Source of the DNA: Truepera sp.
GTDB lineage: Bacteria; Deinococcota; Deinococci; Deinococcales; Trueperaceae
Assembly: GCA_018333895.1 (NCBI GenBank)
Contig: JAGXSJ010000091.1
Span: forward strand, 1-51,559
Direction of reading: 5' to 3'
Length of the DNA: 51,559 bases
The first letter of the stretch is position 1. Each line of letters starts with the position of its first letter. Positions 17,984 through 25,916 of this stretch are shown piece by piece. The notes below the pieces were generated by a model. The model saw only the letters and a list, made by a program, of their open reading frames with translations. It did not search any database and was not told the DNA's origin. Position numbers and translations under genes: made by a program.

Positions 17984-19240
17984 TTAGCGGGTGCCGAAGG
18001 TACGGCGGTTCTGCTCGAGCAACTCATTGGCCCGGGCGACCGAAGCGTCTAGCGTAGCCTGGATATCGGTAGCGGTTCCGGCCATGATTGAGCCGACCGC
18101 TTCGCCGAGTGCCGCGAAGGCGTCGGTGATGCCGGGCACGCTGGGCGGGAAGATGGCGGCGTCGGCCGACGGAGCGATCGAAGCCTGCGGTTCGATGGCC
18201 TGGAACTCGGCGCTGGCGCGCACGCTATTGCTGGCCGGGATCTGCCCTGCCTTGGACCACTCGAGCGAGTTATCGAGCAGGTACTTGATAAAGATGCCGA
18301 CCGCGGCGTCACGGCACTCGTCGGGATTGGCCTGGACGGGGAGGGCTAGTTGGTGCGAGCCAGCCCACACCGCAGGCCGGTCACCGATCTGGGGGAAGGC
18401 GGTTGCGCGACCGTCGAACATCACGGCGGCACCGGTGACGTTCACCGTCTGCCAGATACCGTTCCAGATTAAGCCCACACCACCGGCTTTGAAGGCGTTG
18501 AGCTCGGCATCGACTTCAAGGTTGGCCTCGGAGAAGCGCTGCTGGGCGCTAAGCAACCACTCGAGCGCCTTGACGCCAGCTTCGCTGTTCCAGGTCGCCT
18601 CGGTGCCGTCGGCGTTGAATTCGCTGCCGCCGAACTGATGCAGCAGCGAGCGGAAGATCTGCTCGATGGGGAAGCCGGTGGTGATCATGAAGCCGTAGTC
18701 GCGCCCGCCGGTCATCGCCTGAGCCGCAGCCTCAAAGGCTTCGCGTGTCATCGGCGGCTCATCGAAGCCTGCTTGCTTGAGCAGGTCGGCGTTGTAGTAC
18801 ATCACCAGCGGGTGGATATCGAGCGGCACGGCATAGCGCTGGCCATCGACCTCGCCAGCGGCCCACACCGCCGCCGGGAAGTCCGCCGGATCGAGCGCCA
18901 TGACGTCCAGGATGTGGTCCATCGGCCTAAACACGTTGCGGTAGGCAAATGTTGCGACCTGATCGGCCCAGATCACTGCGACGTCGGGCAGCGTGCCGGC
19001 AGCGGCAGCAGTGGTGAGCTGAGTGCCGTACTCGGGCAGCGTGTTCATAGTGACGCTGATGCTGGTTTGGCTAGCGTTGAACTGGTCCACTAGGCGACCC
19101 ATGAAGGGGCCATCGGGACCGGTAAAGGGGTTCCAATAGGTTAGTGAGACGGCGCTACAGCCTGGAGGTAGGCTTTGGGCGTTGGCGCTGAGCACCGCGG
19201 CCAAGATGAGGCTAACTAGGACGGCTAAACTTCTTTTCAT
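17984..19240 (-). CDS. Extracellular sugar-binding protein of ABC transporter (family 1)
   Basis: A 418-residue solute-binding protein with a signal peptide (KRSLAVLVSLILAAVLSANA). LTYWNPFTGPDGPFMGRLVD opens the first lobe, and YAVPLDIHPLVMYYNADLLK and GVGLIWNGIWQT are typical of cluster-1 oligosaccharide-binding proteins. It delivers the sugar to the two permeases encoded downstream. AAAGGAG precedes the ATG. The 98-bp gap after the GH2 gene may hold a secondary promoter, but none is clear. Confidence 0.9.
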   Translation of the reverse strand: MKRSLAVLVSLILAAVLSANAQSLPPGCSAVSLTYWNPFTGPDGPFMGRLVDQFNASQTSISVTMNTLPEYGTQLTTAAAAGTLPDVAVIWADQVATFAYRNVFRPMDHILDVMALDPADFPAAVWAAGEVDGQRYAVPLDIHPLVMYYNADLLKQAGFDEPPMTREAFEAAAQAMTGGRDYGFMITTGFPIEQIFRSLLHQFGGSEFNADGTEATWNSEAGVKALEWLLSAQQRFSEANLEVDAELNAFKAGGVGLIWNGIWQTVNVTGAAVMFDGRATAFPQIGDRPAVWAGSHQLALPVQANPDECRDAAVGIFIKYLLDNSLEWSKAGQIPASNSVRASAEFQAIEPQASIAPSADAAIFPPSVPGITDAFAALGEAVGSIMAGTATDIQATLDASVARANELLEQNRRTFGTR

Positions 19241-19338
19241 AACAGCTCCTTTGCGGCTAATCTTGTGACCGATGTGGTATATGACATGCTTCCAAGACGG
19301 CTTAGCACCACATTGTTAACTGACCAGTTGACTTGGGG

Positions 19339-21078
19339 TTAGCTACCACCTCCTTGTCGCGTCGCCTGAGCCAGGCCTGCTAGCGGCACCTTGGCCTCAC
19401 GGTTCATAAACAGGAGGCCGTTGCGCTCCTGGAAGGTGTCGGTAAACTGGGTATAACAAAAACCCGCCAGCCCCGGCTGGCTGGCCGCAGCCACCAGCGC
19501 CCGGTACTTCTCCAGCAGCTCCTCGGGGCTGCGGGCTTCATCGTAGCCCCAGCCGTCGCGAGTGGGGCTGTAGCGAGCACCGCCGAACTCAGAGAGGATC
19601 ACCGGTTGATCCCAGTGGAGCATCTCCTTCAGCAGGATGCTCCGACCACCGGGCTTGAACGTCTCGAGCGTTGTCTGGACGCTGCCTTGATCGCGGTAGC
19701 GGGCTGCTAGCAGGCTAGCGTTACTGCTATAGTCATGAACCGTTAGTAGGTCGCTCACGACATGCTCCCAGCCGTCGTTGCCGCTTACCGGGCGGGTGGG
19801 GTCGAGCGCCTTAGTCTGGTGGTAGAGGGCTTGCAGCAGATGGCGCTGTGCGGCTGAGGTGGGCAGATCAGGCAGCCCCCACGACTCATTAAAGGGCACC
19901 CAGGCTACGATTGAGGGGTGGTTGTAGTCGCGGTTGATGGCCTCGGTCCACTCGCGCATCAGCCGTGTGGCAGCGCGGGGGCTAAAGCTATAGGCGCTGG
20001 GCAGCTCGGCCCATACCAGCAGGCCGAGCCGGTCGGCCCAGTAGAGGTAGCGTGGATCTTCGAGCTTTTGGTGTTTGCGCACGCCGTTAAAGCCCAGCGC
20101 TTTAGCCAGCTCAACATCGCGCCGGATGGCCTCAGGGCTAGGGGCGGTCATTAGGCCGTCCTCCCAGTAGCCCTGGTCAAGCACTAACCGCAGGAAGTAG
20201 GGCCGCCCGTTGAGGAGAAAGGCCCGCTCGCGCGCCTCTACTGAGCGCAGCGCGGTATAGCTGGCGACCTCGTCAAGCACGGTCTGGCCGTGCTTAAGCG
20301 TCAGGGTAACATCGAACAGAACGGGGTTTTCAGGGCTCCACAGATAGGCGCGGCGGGCGTCGTCGATGCCGGGGTCTCTCAGGTGCATGGTTCTGGCCAC
20401 CACCGGCCCGGTTACACTCCAACTGTCGCTAAGCAAGACCGCGCCGTCGTGCTGCAACGTCAGCTCGAGCCTAACCCCATCGCCTAGCGGGCCGTTGATA
20501 CTGACCTCAGTGTGGATAGCGAACTGCTCAAGGCTCGGGGTAAAGCGCACCCCGGCCAGGTGAGTGGCGGCCACGGGCTCGAGCCAGACGCTCTGCCAGA
20601 TGCCGGTAGTGCGCGGGTACCAGATGGCGTGAGGCTCAAGCAGCCAGTCCTGCTTGCCACGCGGCTTGTCGAGCTCGAGCGGGTCGTCCTCGGCTCTGAC
20701 TACTACCGTCTGCTCGCCGCTGACCAGGACATCGGTGATATCGGCACTGAACGGGGTGTGTCCGCCTTCGTGCTGGGCTACCATCTGACCGTTAACCCAC
20801 ACGGTGGCCCGGTAGTCCACCGCGCCAAAATGCAGCACCACCCGCTGAGAGCGCCAGGCAGGGGGCAGGCTAAAGCTCCGGCGGTACCAGACCACCGGAT
20901 GGTAGCCGGTCTCATTAAGGCCCGAGAGCGGCGCCTCGGGCGCGAACGGCACGCGGATCTCATGAGTCCAGTTGACTTGTCGAGCGTCGCCCGTACCGTC
21001 GAACGAGCAGGCCCACGGCCCGTCTAAGGAGAGCCACTGCTCGCGGGCCAAGTGCGGTCGTGGATAACTATCTAACAT
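19339..21078 (-). CDS. Glycoside hydrolase family 2 protein (beta-galactosidase/beta-glucuronidase-like)
   Basis: A 579-residue GH2 enzyme without signal peptide, hence cytoplasmic. The order is a jelly-roll sugar-binding domain (about 1-165; WVNGQMVAQHEGGHTPF), an Ig-like domain (about 165-275) and a TIM barrel. The acid/base Glu is E398 in PFNESWG and the nucleophile E497 in ILSEFGG. It is compact compared with LacZ and close to GH2 enzymes of the glucuronidase/galactosidase group; the exact glycoside is unknown. It is the first gene of the glycan operon, after a near-consensus promoter. A 13-codon upstream frame (21072-21113) with GAGGAG overlaps its start and may couple translation. Confidence 0.88.
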   Translation of the reverse strand: MLDSYPRPHLAREQWLSLDGPWACSFDGTGDARQVNWTHEIRVPFAPEAPLSGLNETGYHPVVWYRRSFSLPPAWRSQRVVLHFGAVDYRATVWVNGQMVAQHEGGHTPFSADITDVLVSGEQTVVVRAEDDPLELDKPRGKQDWLLEPHAIWYPRTTGIWQSVWLEPVAATHLAGVRFTPSLEQFAIHTEVSINGPLGDGVRLELTLQHDGAVLLSDSWSVTGPVVARTMHLRDPGIDDARRAYLWSPENPVLFDVTLTLKHGQTVLDEVASYTALRSVEARERAFLLNGRPYFLRLVLDQGYWEDGLMTAPSPEAIRRDVELAKALGFNGVRKHQKLEDPRYLYWADRLGLLVWAELPSAYSFSPRAATRLMREWTEAINRDYNHPSIVAWVPFNESWGLPDLPTSAAQRHLLQALYHQTKALDPTRPVSGNDGWEHVVSDLLTVHDYSSNASLLAARYRDQGSVQTTLETFKPGGRSILLKEMLHWDQPVILSEFGGARYSPTRDGWGYDEARSPEELLEKYRALVAAASQPGLAGFCYTQFTDTFQERNGLLFMNREAKVPLAGLAQATRQGGGS

Positions 21079-21130
21079 GACAGCTTGCCTTGGGGGGAAC
21101 TGTCGCGGTTCATAGCATGCTCCTCGGGCT

Positions 21131-21143
21131 GAGGTATAACCTC
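21131..21143. promoter_or_regulatory. Candidate operator palindrome in GH2 leader
   Basis: GAGGT-ATA-ACCTC is a perfect 5+3+5 inverted repeat about 30 nt downstream of the minus-strand -10 box and 53 bp before the GH2 ATG. Its position suits a repressor site; the cognate protein is not known. Confidence 0.35.
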
Positions 21144-21170
21144 ACGAAAACATGATTTAAAACAGCTTTA

Positions 21171-21199
21171 ACTATAATGCTCCTTGTGCCGCTTGTCAA
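21171..21199 (-). promoter_or_regulatory. Sigma70-type promoter of the glycan operon
   Basis: On the minus strand TTGACA (21194-21199), a 17-bp spacer and TATAGT (21171-21176). It points to the GH2 gene and is a near-perfect housekeeping promoter, implying that control is by repression. Confidence 0.8.
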
Positions 21200-21270
21200 C
21201 CCCCGGCGCCAAGCTGCTTGAAGAGAAGAGCCAAGTGCTGTAGGGTGGTAGCTAACACCAAAGCCGACTC

Positions 21271-21299
21271 TTGACAGCGCAGTCAATGTTGGATATATT
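21271..21299 (+). promoter_or_regulatory. Sigma70-type promoter of the ArsR-like regulator gene
   Basis: TTGACA (21271-21276), a 17-bp spacer and TATATT (21294-21299) on the plus strand, about 200 bp before the regulator ATG. It is divergent from the glycan operon promoter. Confidence 0.8.
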
Positions 21300-21318
21300 G
21301 AGGCCAATGTTCTATATA
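21284..21318 (+). promoter_or_regulatory. Candidate operator direct repeats
   Basis: CAATGTTGGATATA (21284-21297) and CAATGTTCTATATA (21305-21318) are spaced 21 bp apart, two helical turns. The first covers the -10 box of the regulator promoter, so it could be an autoregulatory site. Confidence 0.4.
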
Positions 21319-21357
21319 AAACTAAAACAAAGTCATCCCCCCAGCGAGGAATCGCTC

Positions 21358-21417
21358 ATGAACAATCGTTCACCACCAAGGGCGACCACGTGGAGTCGCC
21401 CCTACTCGAATACTTGA
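21358..21417 (+). other. Short upstream reading frame in regulator leader
   Basis: A 19-codon frame starts at an ATG after GAGGAA, begins MNNRSPP, and ends at a TGA inside the octamer repeats. Its first 20 bp resemble the start of the leader at 45822, where a similar frame begins MNRRSRP. Translation is unproven. Confidence 0.3.
21379..21402. repeat. GGGCGACC...GTCGCCC hairpin
   Basis: An imperfect inverted repeat (GGGCGACcacgtggaGTCGCCC type) in the regulator 5' leader. Similar GGGCGAC/GTCGCCC palindromes are common intergenic elements in diverse bacteria. In RNA it would form a stable stem ahead of the octamer repeats. Confidence 0.55.
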
Positions 21418-21474
21418 ATACTTGAATACTTGAATACTCGAATACTCGAATACTCGAATACTTGAATACTTGAA
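21403..21474 (+). repeat. Octanucleotide tandem repeat, 9 units
   Basis: Nine contiguous 8-bp units of the form TACT(C/T)GAA followed by a partial TACTGG. The pattern of C and T is C-T-T-T-C-C-C-T-T. It ends 12 bp before the GGAGGAG ribosome-binding site of the regulator gene, so copy-number change would alter promoter-independent leader length. A shorter version of the same unit lies before the binding-protein gene at 45900. Confidence 0.9.
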
Positions 21475-21496
21475 TACTGGTTTTCGGAGGAGCCGT

Positions 21497-22441
21497 ATGG
21501 TTGAGTCCCCACCCCGCAACCTCACGCTGGAGCTAGACGGTCAGGCTGAGCGCTCGCTGGCGGTCTTAAAGGCGCTTGCTTCGGAGCCGCGGCTGCGCAT
21601 CCTGACGCTGCTAGGTGACCGGCTGCTGAATGTCAGCGAGGTGGCTCAGGCCATCGGCATTCCGCTTTCAACCGCTAACTTGCACCTCAGTGCGCTCGAG
21701 CAGGCCGGCTTGATCCTAACCGACCACAAGCCCGCCTCGCGCGGTTCGCAGAAGGTCTGTGGCCGCGCTTTTGACACCATAACGGTCCGGCTGCCGCACG
21801 GCAGCCCGCCGCTGGGGCAGGCCATGGAGCTGAGCATGCCGATCGGGGCCTATGTGGATTGCCAAGTGGCGCCGACCTGCGGGCTAGCTAGCGAGCACGG
21901 CATCATCGGCCTGTTTGACGACCCCGCCTCGTTCTACGAACCGGCGCGGCTCGAGGCACAACTGTTGTGGTTCCATCACGGCTATGTCGAGTACCGCTTC
22001 CCCAACCGCCTGCCGCCCAACAGCGAGCCGGAGGGGCTGCAACTCAGCCTCGAGCTCTGCTCCGAAGCGCCCTTTCACCACGACGACTGGCCCTCGGACA
22101 TCACCTTGTGGATCAACGGTGTCGAGATTGGCACCTGGACCAGCCCGGCCGATTTCGGCGGGCAGCGCGGCAAGCTGACCCCGAGCTGGTGGGAAGAGCA
22201 CAACTCGCAGCATGGCCTGCTCAAGGTGTGGCGCGTCACGCCGCAAGGGAGCTGGATCGATGGTCTCAAGCTGTCGCCGGTGACGCTCTCTGACCTCAGG
22301 CTCGAGCCAGCGCGCTATATCAGTGTGCGCCTGGGTGTTAAGGAGACGGCGCGGCACGTTGGCGGCATCAACATCTTCGGGCGGCAGTTCGGCAACTACC
22401 CGCAAGACATCGCTCTGCGCATCCCGTACCGGCTGCTGTAG
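21497..22441 (+). CDS. ArsR-type transcriptional regulator with large C-terminal domain
   Basis: A 314-residue protein from the ATG at 21497, which follows GGAGGAG. Residues about 15-90 form an ArsR-like winged helix-turn-helix (VLKALASEPRLRILTLLGDR, then NVSEVAQAIGIPLSTANLHL, then SALEQAGLI). No metal-site cysteines of metal-sensing ArsR proteins are seen there. The remaining 220 residues, rich in W, G and beta-strand patterns (WFHHGYVEYRFPN, DITLWINGVEIGTWTSP, SWWEEHNSQHGLL), are not a family I can name and may sense a sugar. The gene is divergent from the glycan operon, which it probably controls. The leader carries a hairpin and octamer repeats. Confidence 0.8.
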   Translation: MVESPPRNLTLELDGQAERSLAVLKALASEPRLRILTLLGDRLLNVSEVAQAIGIPLSTANLHLSALEQAGLILTDHKPASRGSQKVCGRAFDTITVRLPHGSPPLGQAMELSMPIGAYVDCQVAPTCGLASEHGIIGLFDDPASFYEPARLEAQLLWFHHGYVEYRFPNRLPPNSEPEGLQLSLELCSEAPFHHDDWPSDITLWINGVEIGTWTSPADFGGQRGKLTPSWWEEHNSQHGLLKVWRVTPQGSWIDGLKLSPVTLSDLRLEPARYISVRLGVKETARHVGGINIFGRQFGNYPQDIALRIPYRLL

Positions 22442-22505
22442 CGGTCAGATAGTCAGGAGGGGGTAGGCAGTGGGTAGTGGGTTGTAGGGATTCCACTAGC
22501 CGCGT

Positions 22506-22559
22506 CCTTCGATAAGCTCAGGCTTGCCCTGAACAGCCTGCCCTGAGCAACGCGAAGGG
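22506..22559. repeat. Pair of CCTGARC-N5-GAAGG intergenic motifs
   Basis: Two inverted copies: CCTTCGATAAGCTCAGG at 22506-22522 and CCCTGAGCAACGCGAAGGG at 22541-22559. The second is identical over 19 bp (reverse complement) to part of the duplicated CRISPR spacer (47-65, 196-214). They lie in the 298-bp gap before the first diguanylate cyclase gene, which holds no gene. Confidence 0.75.
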
Positions 22560-22739
22560 TAGTGAAGGGGCTCAAGTCCGAAGGGACAGCGTCCCAGTTG
22601 GTGCTTACTCTTTTCTCACTCCTCTTTCTTTTGTAAGGATTTTGTCAGAACGCACCTGTTATAGTACCAGCAAGTATTTTGGCTTGGTTGAGCGGGGGCT
22701 TAACTCGGCCCTGCTCGAGCCCTACCGTCGGGAGTCCTA

Positions 22740-25079
22740 ATGGCTGACCTGCAACCCCTTTTCCTGAGCCTGTCGGCGCGTTTTGCCGGTCTGTCCTACA
22801 GGCAACTGGATCGCGGGATTGAGGAGACCATTGCCGAACTAGGGATACTGACAGGGGTAGACCGGGTTTACCTTTTTATTATCACGGGCCAGCTCCTTAC
22901 CAACACCCACGAGTGGTGCGCTGAGGGCATCAGCTCTGAAATAGACCACCTGCAAGCGGTACCGCTTGAGGCGTTTGGCGCCTGGCTTGAGCGGCTCTGG
23001 CGCGGGGAGGCCGTCATCATCCCGCGGGTGGCGGATCTGCCCACCGAGCGCCAAGCTGAGCGCGAGATCCTGGAGGCACAGGCCATTAGATCGCTGCTGG
23101 CGGTGCCGCTGAGCGGGGCGCAGGGGTTGATGGGGCTGATGGGTTTTGACAGTGTGCGCCGCGAGCGAGTCTGGTCGGAAGGGGAGGTGGCCTTGCTCCA
23201 GGCTACCGCCAATCTGATCGCCGGGGCCTGGCAGCGCGGAGCTGCCGCCGAGGCGCGCAACGCCGTTTATGACCGCCTTAGCAAGCTCGCCGAAGCGGTG
23301 CCGGGGGTGCTCTATCAGTATCGGCTTTACCCTGACGACCGGAGCTGCTTCACTTACCTCAGTGACGGCGTCGAGCAGCTCTGTGGGCTGTCGGCCGCAG
23401 CGCTAATAAACGACGCCACGCTGGTCATGGCGGTGCTCCACCCCGAGGACCAGGCCGAACTCCTGGCCGTGCTAAAGCGCTCCTCGACTGAGCTTAGCCC
23501 GTGGGAGTGGGAGTTCCGGGTGCGCCATCAGGACGGGCAGCTACGGTGGCTTCACGGCCAGGCTACACCGGAGGCGCAAACTGACGGCAGCGTGCTGTGG
23601 CATGGTTATATGACCGATATCACCGAGCGCAAAGCTACGCAAGAGGCGCTGCTGCACTCGGAAGCCAATCTGCGGGCGCTCTTTGATAATACCCAAGATG
23701 CCCTGCTGCTGGTTGATGGCGACTACCGGCTAAGGGCCTTTAACCGCGAGGCCGCGCAGCGGATCGAGCAGGTGTTAGGGATTACGCCGCAGGTCGGCCT
23801 CGATGTCCGCCAGGCGTTCTTGCGAGACCCGGCGGTGCCGCAAGACCTGGCGCGAGGATTAGCCGGTGAGACGTTTCGTGCGGAGCGCCTCACTACCCGC
23901 CTTGACGGCAGCCAGTACTGGGTCGAGGTGAGCATTACCCCGGTGCAGGACGCGCAAGGGCGGGTCTTGGCAGCAGCCTTCCGCAGTGCCGACATCACGG
24001 CGCGCTACCTTGCTGTGCAAGCCCTCAGGCGCGAGGTCGAGCTGCGCCGGACGCTTTTAGAGCTTACCAACGAGCTGCTAAACGAAGAGCTGGGCGAAGG
24101 CTTTTATCAATTGCTGCTAAAGCGCGCGCTGGCCGTGGTGCAAGGCGCTCAGGCCGGCAGCCTGCTGATGTGCGACGAGGACGGCTTATACCGCTTCAAG
24201 GCGGCTATCGGCTACGATCTGGCCATGCTCCAGACGATGAGCCTTACGGAGCGCGAGTTGGGGCGGCGCAGCTTAGTAGCGCCTGAGCTAATTCACTATG
24301 AGGTGGAAAACCTGCGTCTTGATTCTGAGAAGCAGCAGATCTTCAAGAAGGGTGGCCGTGTTGGCGAGATCAAAGTGTCGCTCTCAACGCCGATCAGGTT
24401 TGCCGGTGGGCTGGGCGGCTTTTTCAATCTCGACAACTTTGAGCGCGCCGATGCCTTTAGCGCGGAAGCCTTTGAAGTCGCCCAGGCACTGAGCCTTCAG
24501 GCGGCCGTCGCCCTGCAACGCCTGACCCTGGAGGCACAGCTCAAGACCGAGCGCTCCAGGTTCCAACACTTGGCCGCTCATGACGTACTTACCGGCCTAC
24601 CGAATCGAATGCTATTCAATGACCGGCTGATGCAGGCGCTCTTGCGCGCCCGCCGCCGTCAGGCCGTGGTTGGACTAGCACTGTTTGACTTAGATGGCTT
24701 TAAGAACGTCAACGACACCCTGGGCCACGATGCCGGCGACCTGCTGCTGCAAAGCTTGGCTAAGCGGCTCCTGGGCGCTATTCGTGCCGAGGATACGCTG
24801 GCGCGCTTAGGAGGCGACGAGTTTGCCCTAATTCTAAGCGAACTGGCGCAGGCGGCGGATGCCGAGCAGGTTGTCAGCAAGCTGCTTAAGGTGCTAGAAG
24901 AGCCCTTTGAACTGTCAGGCCGCCGCGTGCAGATAAGCGCTAGCTGCGGCATCAGCCTCTACCCTCAGGACGCTACTTCTGCCCGCGAGCTGCTTAAGTG
25001 CGCCGACCTGGCGCTATATCGCATCAAAGGGCAGGGCAAGCAGAGCTATGCCTTTTTTGGCCCCGAGCTTGGCCTGTGA
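22740..25079 (+). CDS. Multi-sensor diguanylate cyclase (GAF-PAS-PAS-GAF-GGDEF)
   Basis: A 779-residue cytoplasmic protein. Approximate order: GAF (20-165), PAS with PAC (185-300; WEWEFRVRHQDGQLRWLHG and HGYMTDITERKA), PAS (305-430), GAF (440-600), GGDEF (610-775). The active motif GGDEF is at 691-695, with an intact inhibitory I-site RAED (682-685) five residues before it, so it should make cyclic-di-GMP and be feedback-inhibited. No transmembrane segment or EAL domain. The start follows GGGAG. It is 0.8 kb upstream of a second c-di-GMP protein, with the decayed toxin locus between them. Confidence 0.92.
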   Translation: MADLQPLFLSLSARFAGLSYRQLDRGIEETIAELGILTGVDRVYLFIITGQLLTNTHEWCAEGISSEIDHLQAVPLEAFGAWLERLWRGEAVIIPRVADLPTERQAEREILEAQAIRSLLAVPLSGAQGLMGLMGFDSVRRERVWSEGEVALLQATANLIAGAWQRGAAAEARNAVYDRLSKLAEAVPGVLYQYRLYPDDRSCFTYLSDGVEQLCGLSAAALINDATLVMAVLHPEDQAELLAVLKRSSTELSPWEWEFRVRHQDGQLRWLHGQATPEAQTDGSVLWHGYMTDITERKATQEALLHSEANLRALFDNTQDALLLVDGDYRLRAFNREAAQRIEQVLGITPQVGLDVRQAFLRDPAVPQDLARGLAGETFRAERLTTRLDGSQYWVEVSITPVQDAQGRVLAAAFRSADITARYLAVQALRREVELRRTLLELTNELLNEELGEGFYQLLLKRALAVVQGAQAGSLLMCDEDGLYRFKAAIGYDLAMLQTMSLTERELGRRSLVAPELIHYEVENLRLDSEKQQIFKKGGRVGEIKVSLSTPIRFAGGLGGFFNLDNFERADAFSAEAFEVAQALSLQAAVALQRLTLEAQLKTERSRFQHLAAHDVLTGLPNRMLFNDRLMQALLRARRRQAVVGLALFDLDGFKNVNDTLGHDAGDLLLQSLAKRLLGAIRAEDTLARLGGDEFALILSELAQAADAEQVVSKLLKVLEEPFELSGRRVQISASCGISLYPQDATSARELLKCADLALYRIKGQGKQSYAFFGPELGL

Positions 25080-25123
25080 GACCAGCCTTTATGCTGCATG
25101 GCTAGCTCGCGCTGTCTGCAGGC

Positions 25124-25452
25124 TCAGCGGTGGCGTAGCCTTCGCTGCGCCTGCCGGTAGACGTCGCGCTTGTCACCCTCCTGGCGAATGCCGATCCTGC
25201 GAGTACCCGCAGGACGACAACCGTCACCGTAGGGGCATGCTCGCGTACTTCATAGACGATCCGGTAGCGTTGTCCGGCGGCGCGGAGACTACGGTAGCCC
25301 TTCAGCTCGCCTGTCAAGGGTTTACCTCGCCGAGTCGGCTCGGTGGCAAGCTCGTACAGCCGGCGCGGGGGCGCTTAGTAGGTGCGATTGTCCTTGATGG
25401 CCGCCAGGTCATCCTTGGCCGCGACCGTCAACTCAACGGTGTAGCTACTCAA
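25124..25452 (-). pseudogene. RelE/ParE-family toxin gene, doubly broken
   Basis: A RelE-type toxin can be read in pieces. From a TTG at 25452 that overlaps the antitoxin TGA, the frame gives SSYTVELTVAAKDDLAAIKD, then TAA at 25375-25377. It continues in the same frame with LATEPTRRGKPLTGELKGYR and SLRAAGQRYRIVYEV. At 25195-25214 the 20-bp palindrome is inserted, and the expected C terminus (IGIRQEGDKRDVYRQAQRRL) continues in another frame to TGA at 25124. One stop and one insertion-caused frameshift thus disable it. Such toxins cleave mRNA on the ribosome or block gyrase. Confidence 0.8.
25195..25214. repeat. 20-bp palindromic element inside the toxin gene
   Basis: TCCTGCGAGTACCCGCAGGA: 7-bp arms TCCTGCG/CGCAGGA around a 6-nt loop. 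The same element occurs at 3976, 30663, 30705 (reverse), 49271 and 49309. Here it splits the conserved C terminus of the RelE-like toxin and shifts its frame. Confidence 0.85.
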
Positions 25453-25763
25453 TGCTTCGCCTGGCGTTCTGTGAGAACTTGCTCTAAGGGGATGAGTTGC
25501 CCGCTCTTGCGCATGGCCTCGAGCTTGACCGCCTCCTCTTCGGGGGTGAGCCCCTCAAACTGGCGCTTGTGAGCTAGGATGCGCTCGACCATCGCGGGGT
25601 CGTCGAGCACCTCGTCGGTCTCGGGGTCACCAGTGTAGGGCAAGCCGGAAGCGCTCAGGTGAGGCTCGAGCCGCGCCACCAGGACGCGCAAGCCTTCGAG
25701 CGTCTTACTATCGAGGTGCTCGAGCTTGTCAGTGATCTGCTGGATGGCTGACTGGCGGTTCAT
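25449..25763 (-). CDS. Antitoxin-like protein of a RelE-type toxin locus
   Basis: A 104-residue acidic, helical protein with no recognised DNA-binding fold. Its C-terminal part (VKLEAMRKSGQLIPLEQVL) resembles the toxin-binding tails of small antitoxins encoded with RelE/ParE toxins. Its TGA overlaps the TTG start of the broken toxin gene, the usual antitoxin-toxin overlap. Since the toxin is disabled, this is now an orphan antitoxin. The family assignment rests mainly on position. Confidence 0.6.
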   Translation of the reverse strand: MNRQSAIQQITDKLEHLDSKTLEGLRVLVARLEPHLSASGLPYTGDPETDEVLDDPAMVERILAHKRQFEGLTPEEEAVKLEAMRKSGQLIPLEQVLTERQAKH

Positions 25764-25916
25764 GGCTTATAGAGTAGCACGGGGGCACTCAGGCGGCGAC
25801 TGCTCGGCGATGTGGTGACCGCTTGGTCCTCGGGCTGAGCACGCAGCATGTGAACTTTTGCTTTGACATTGACCGAAAAGCGTGAGAGTATCAACAATCG
25901 GGGCGTTTGAGGTGTG

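Noticed and set aside
21403-21474. Octamer repeats as a second CRISPR array
   Set aside because: The units are contiguous with no spacers and only 8 bp long.
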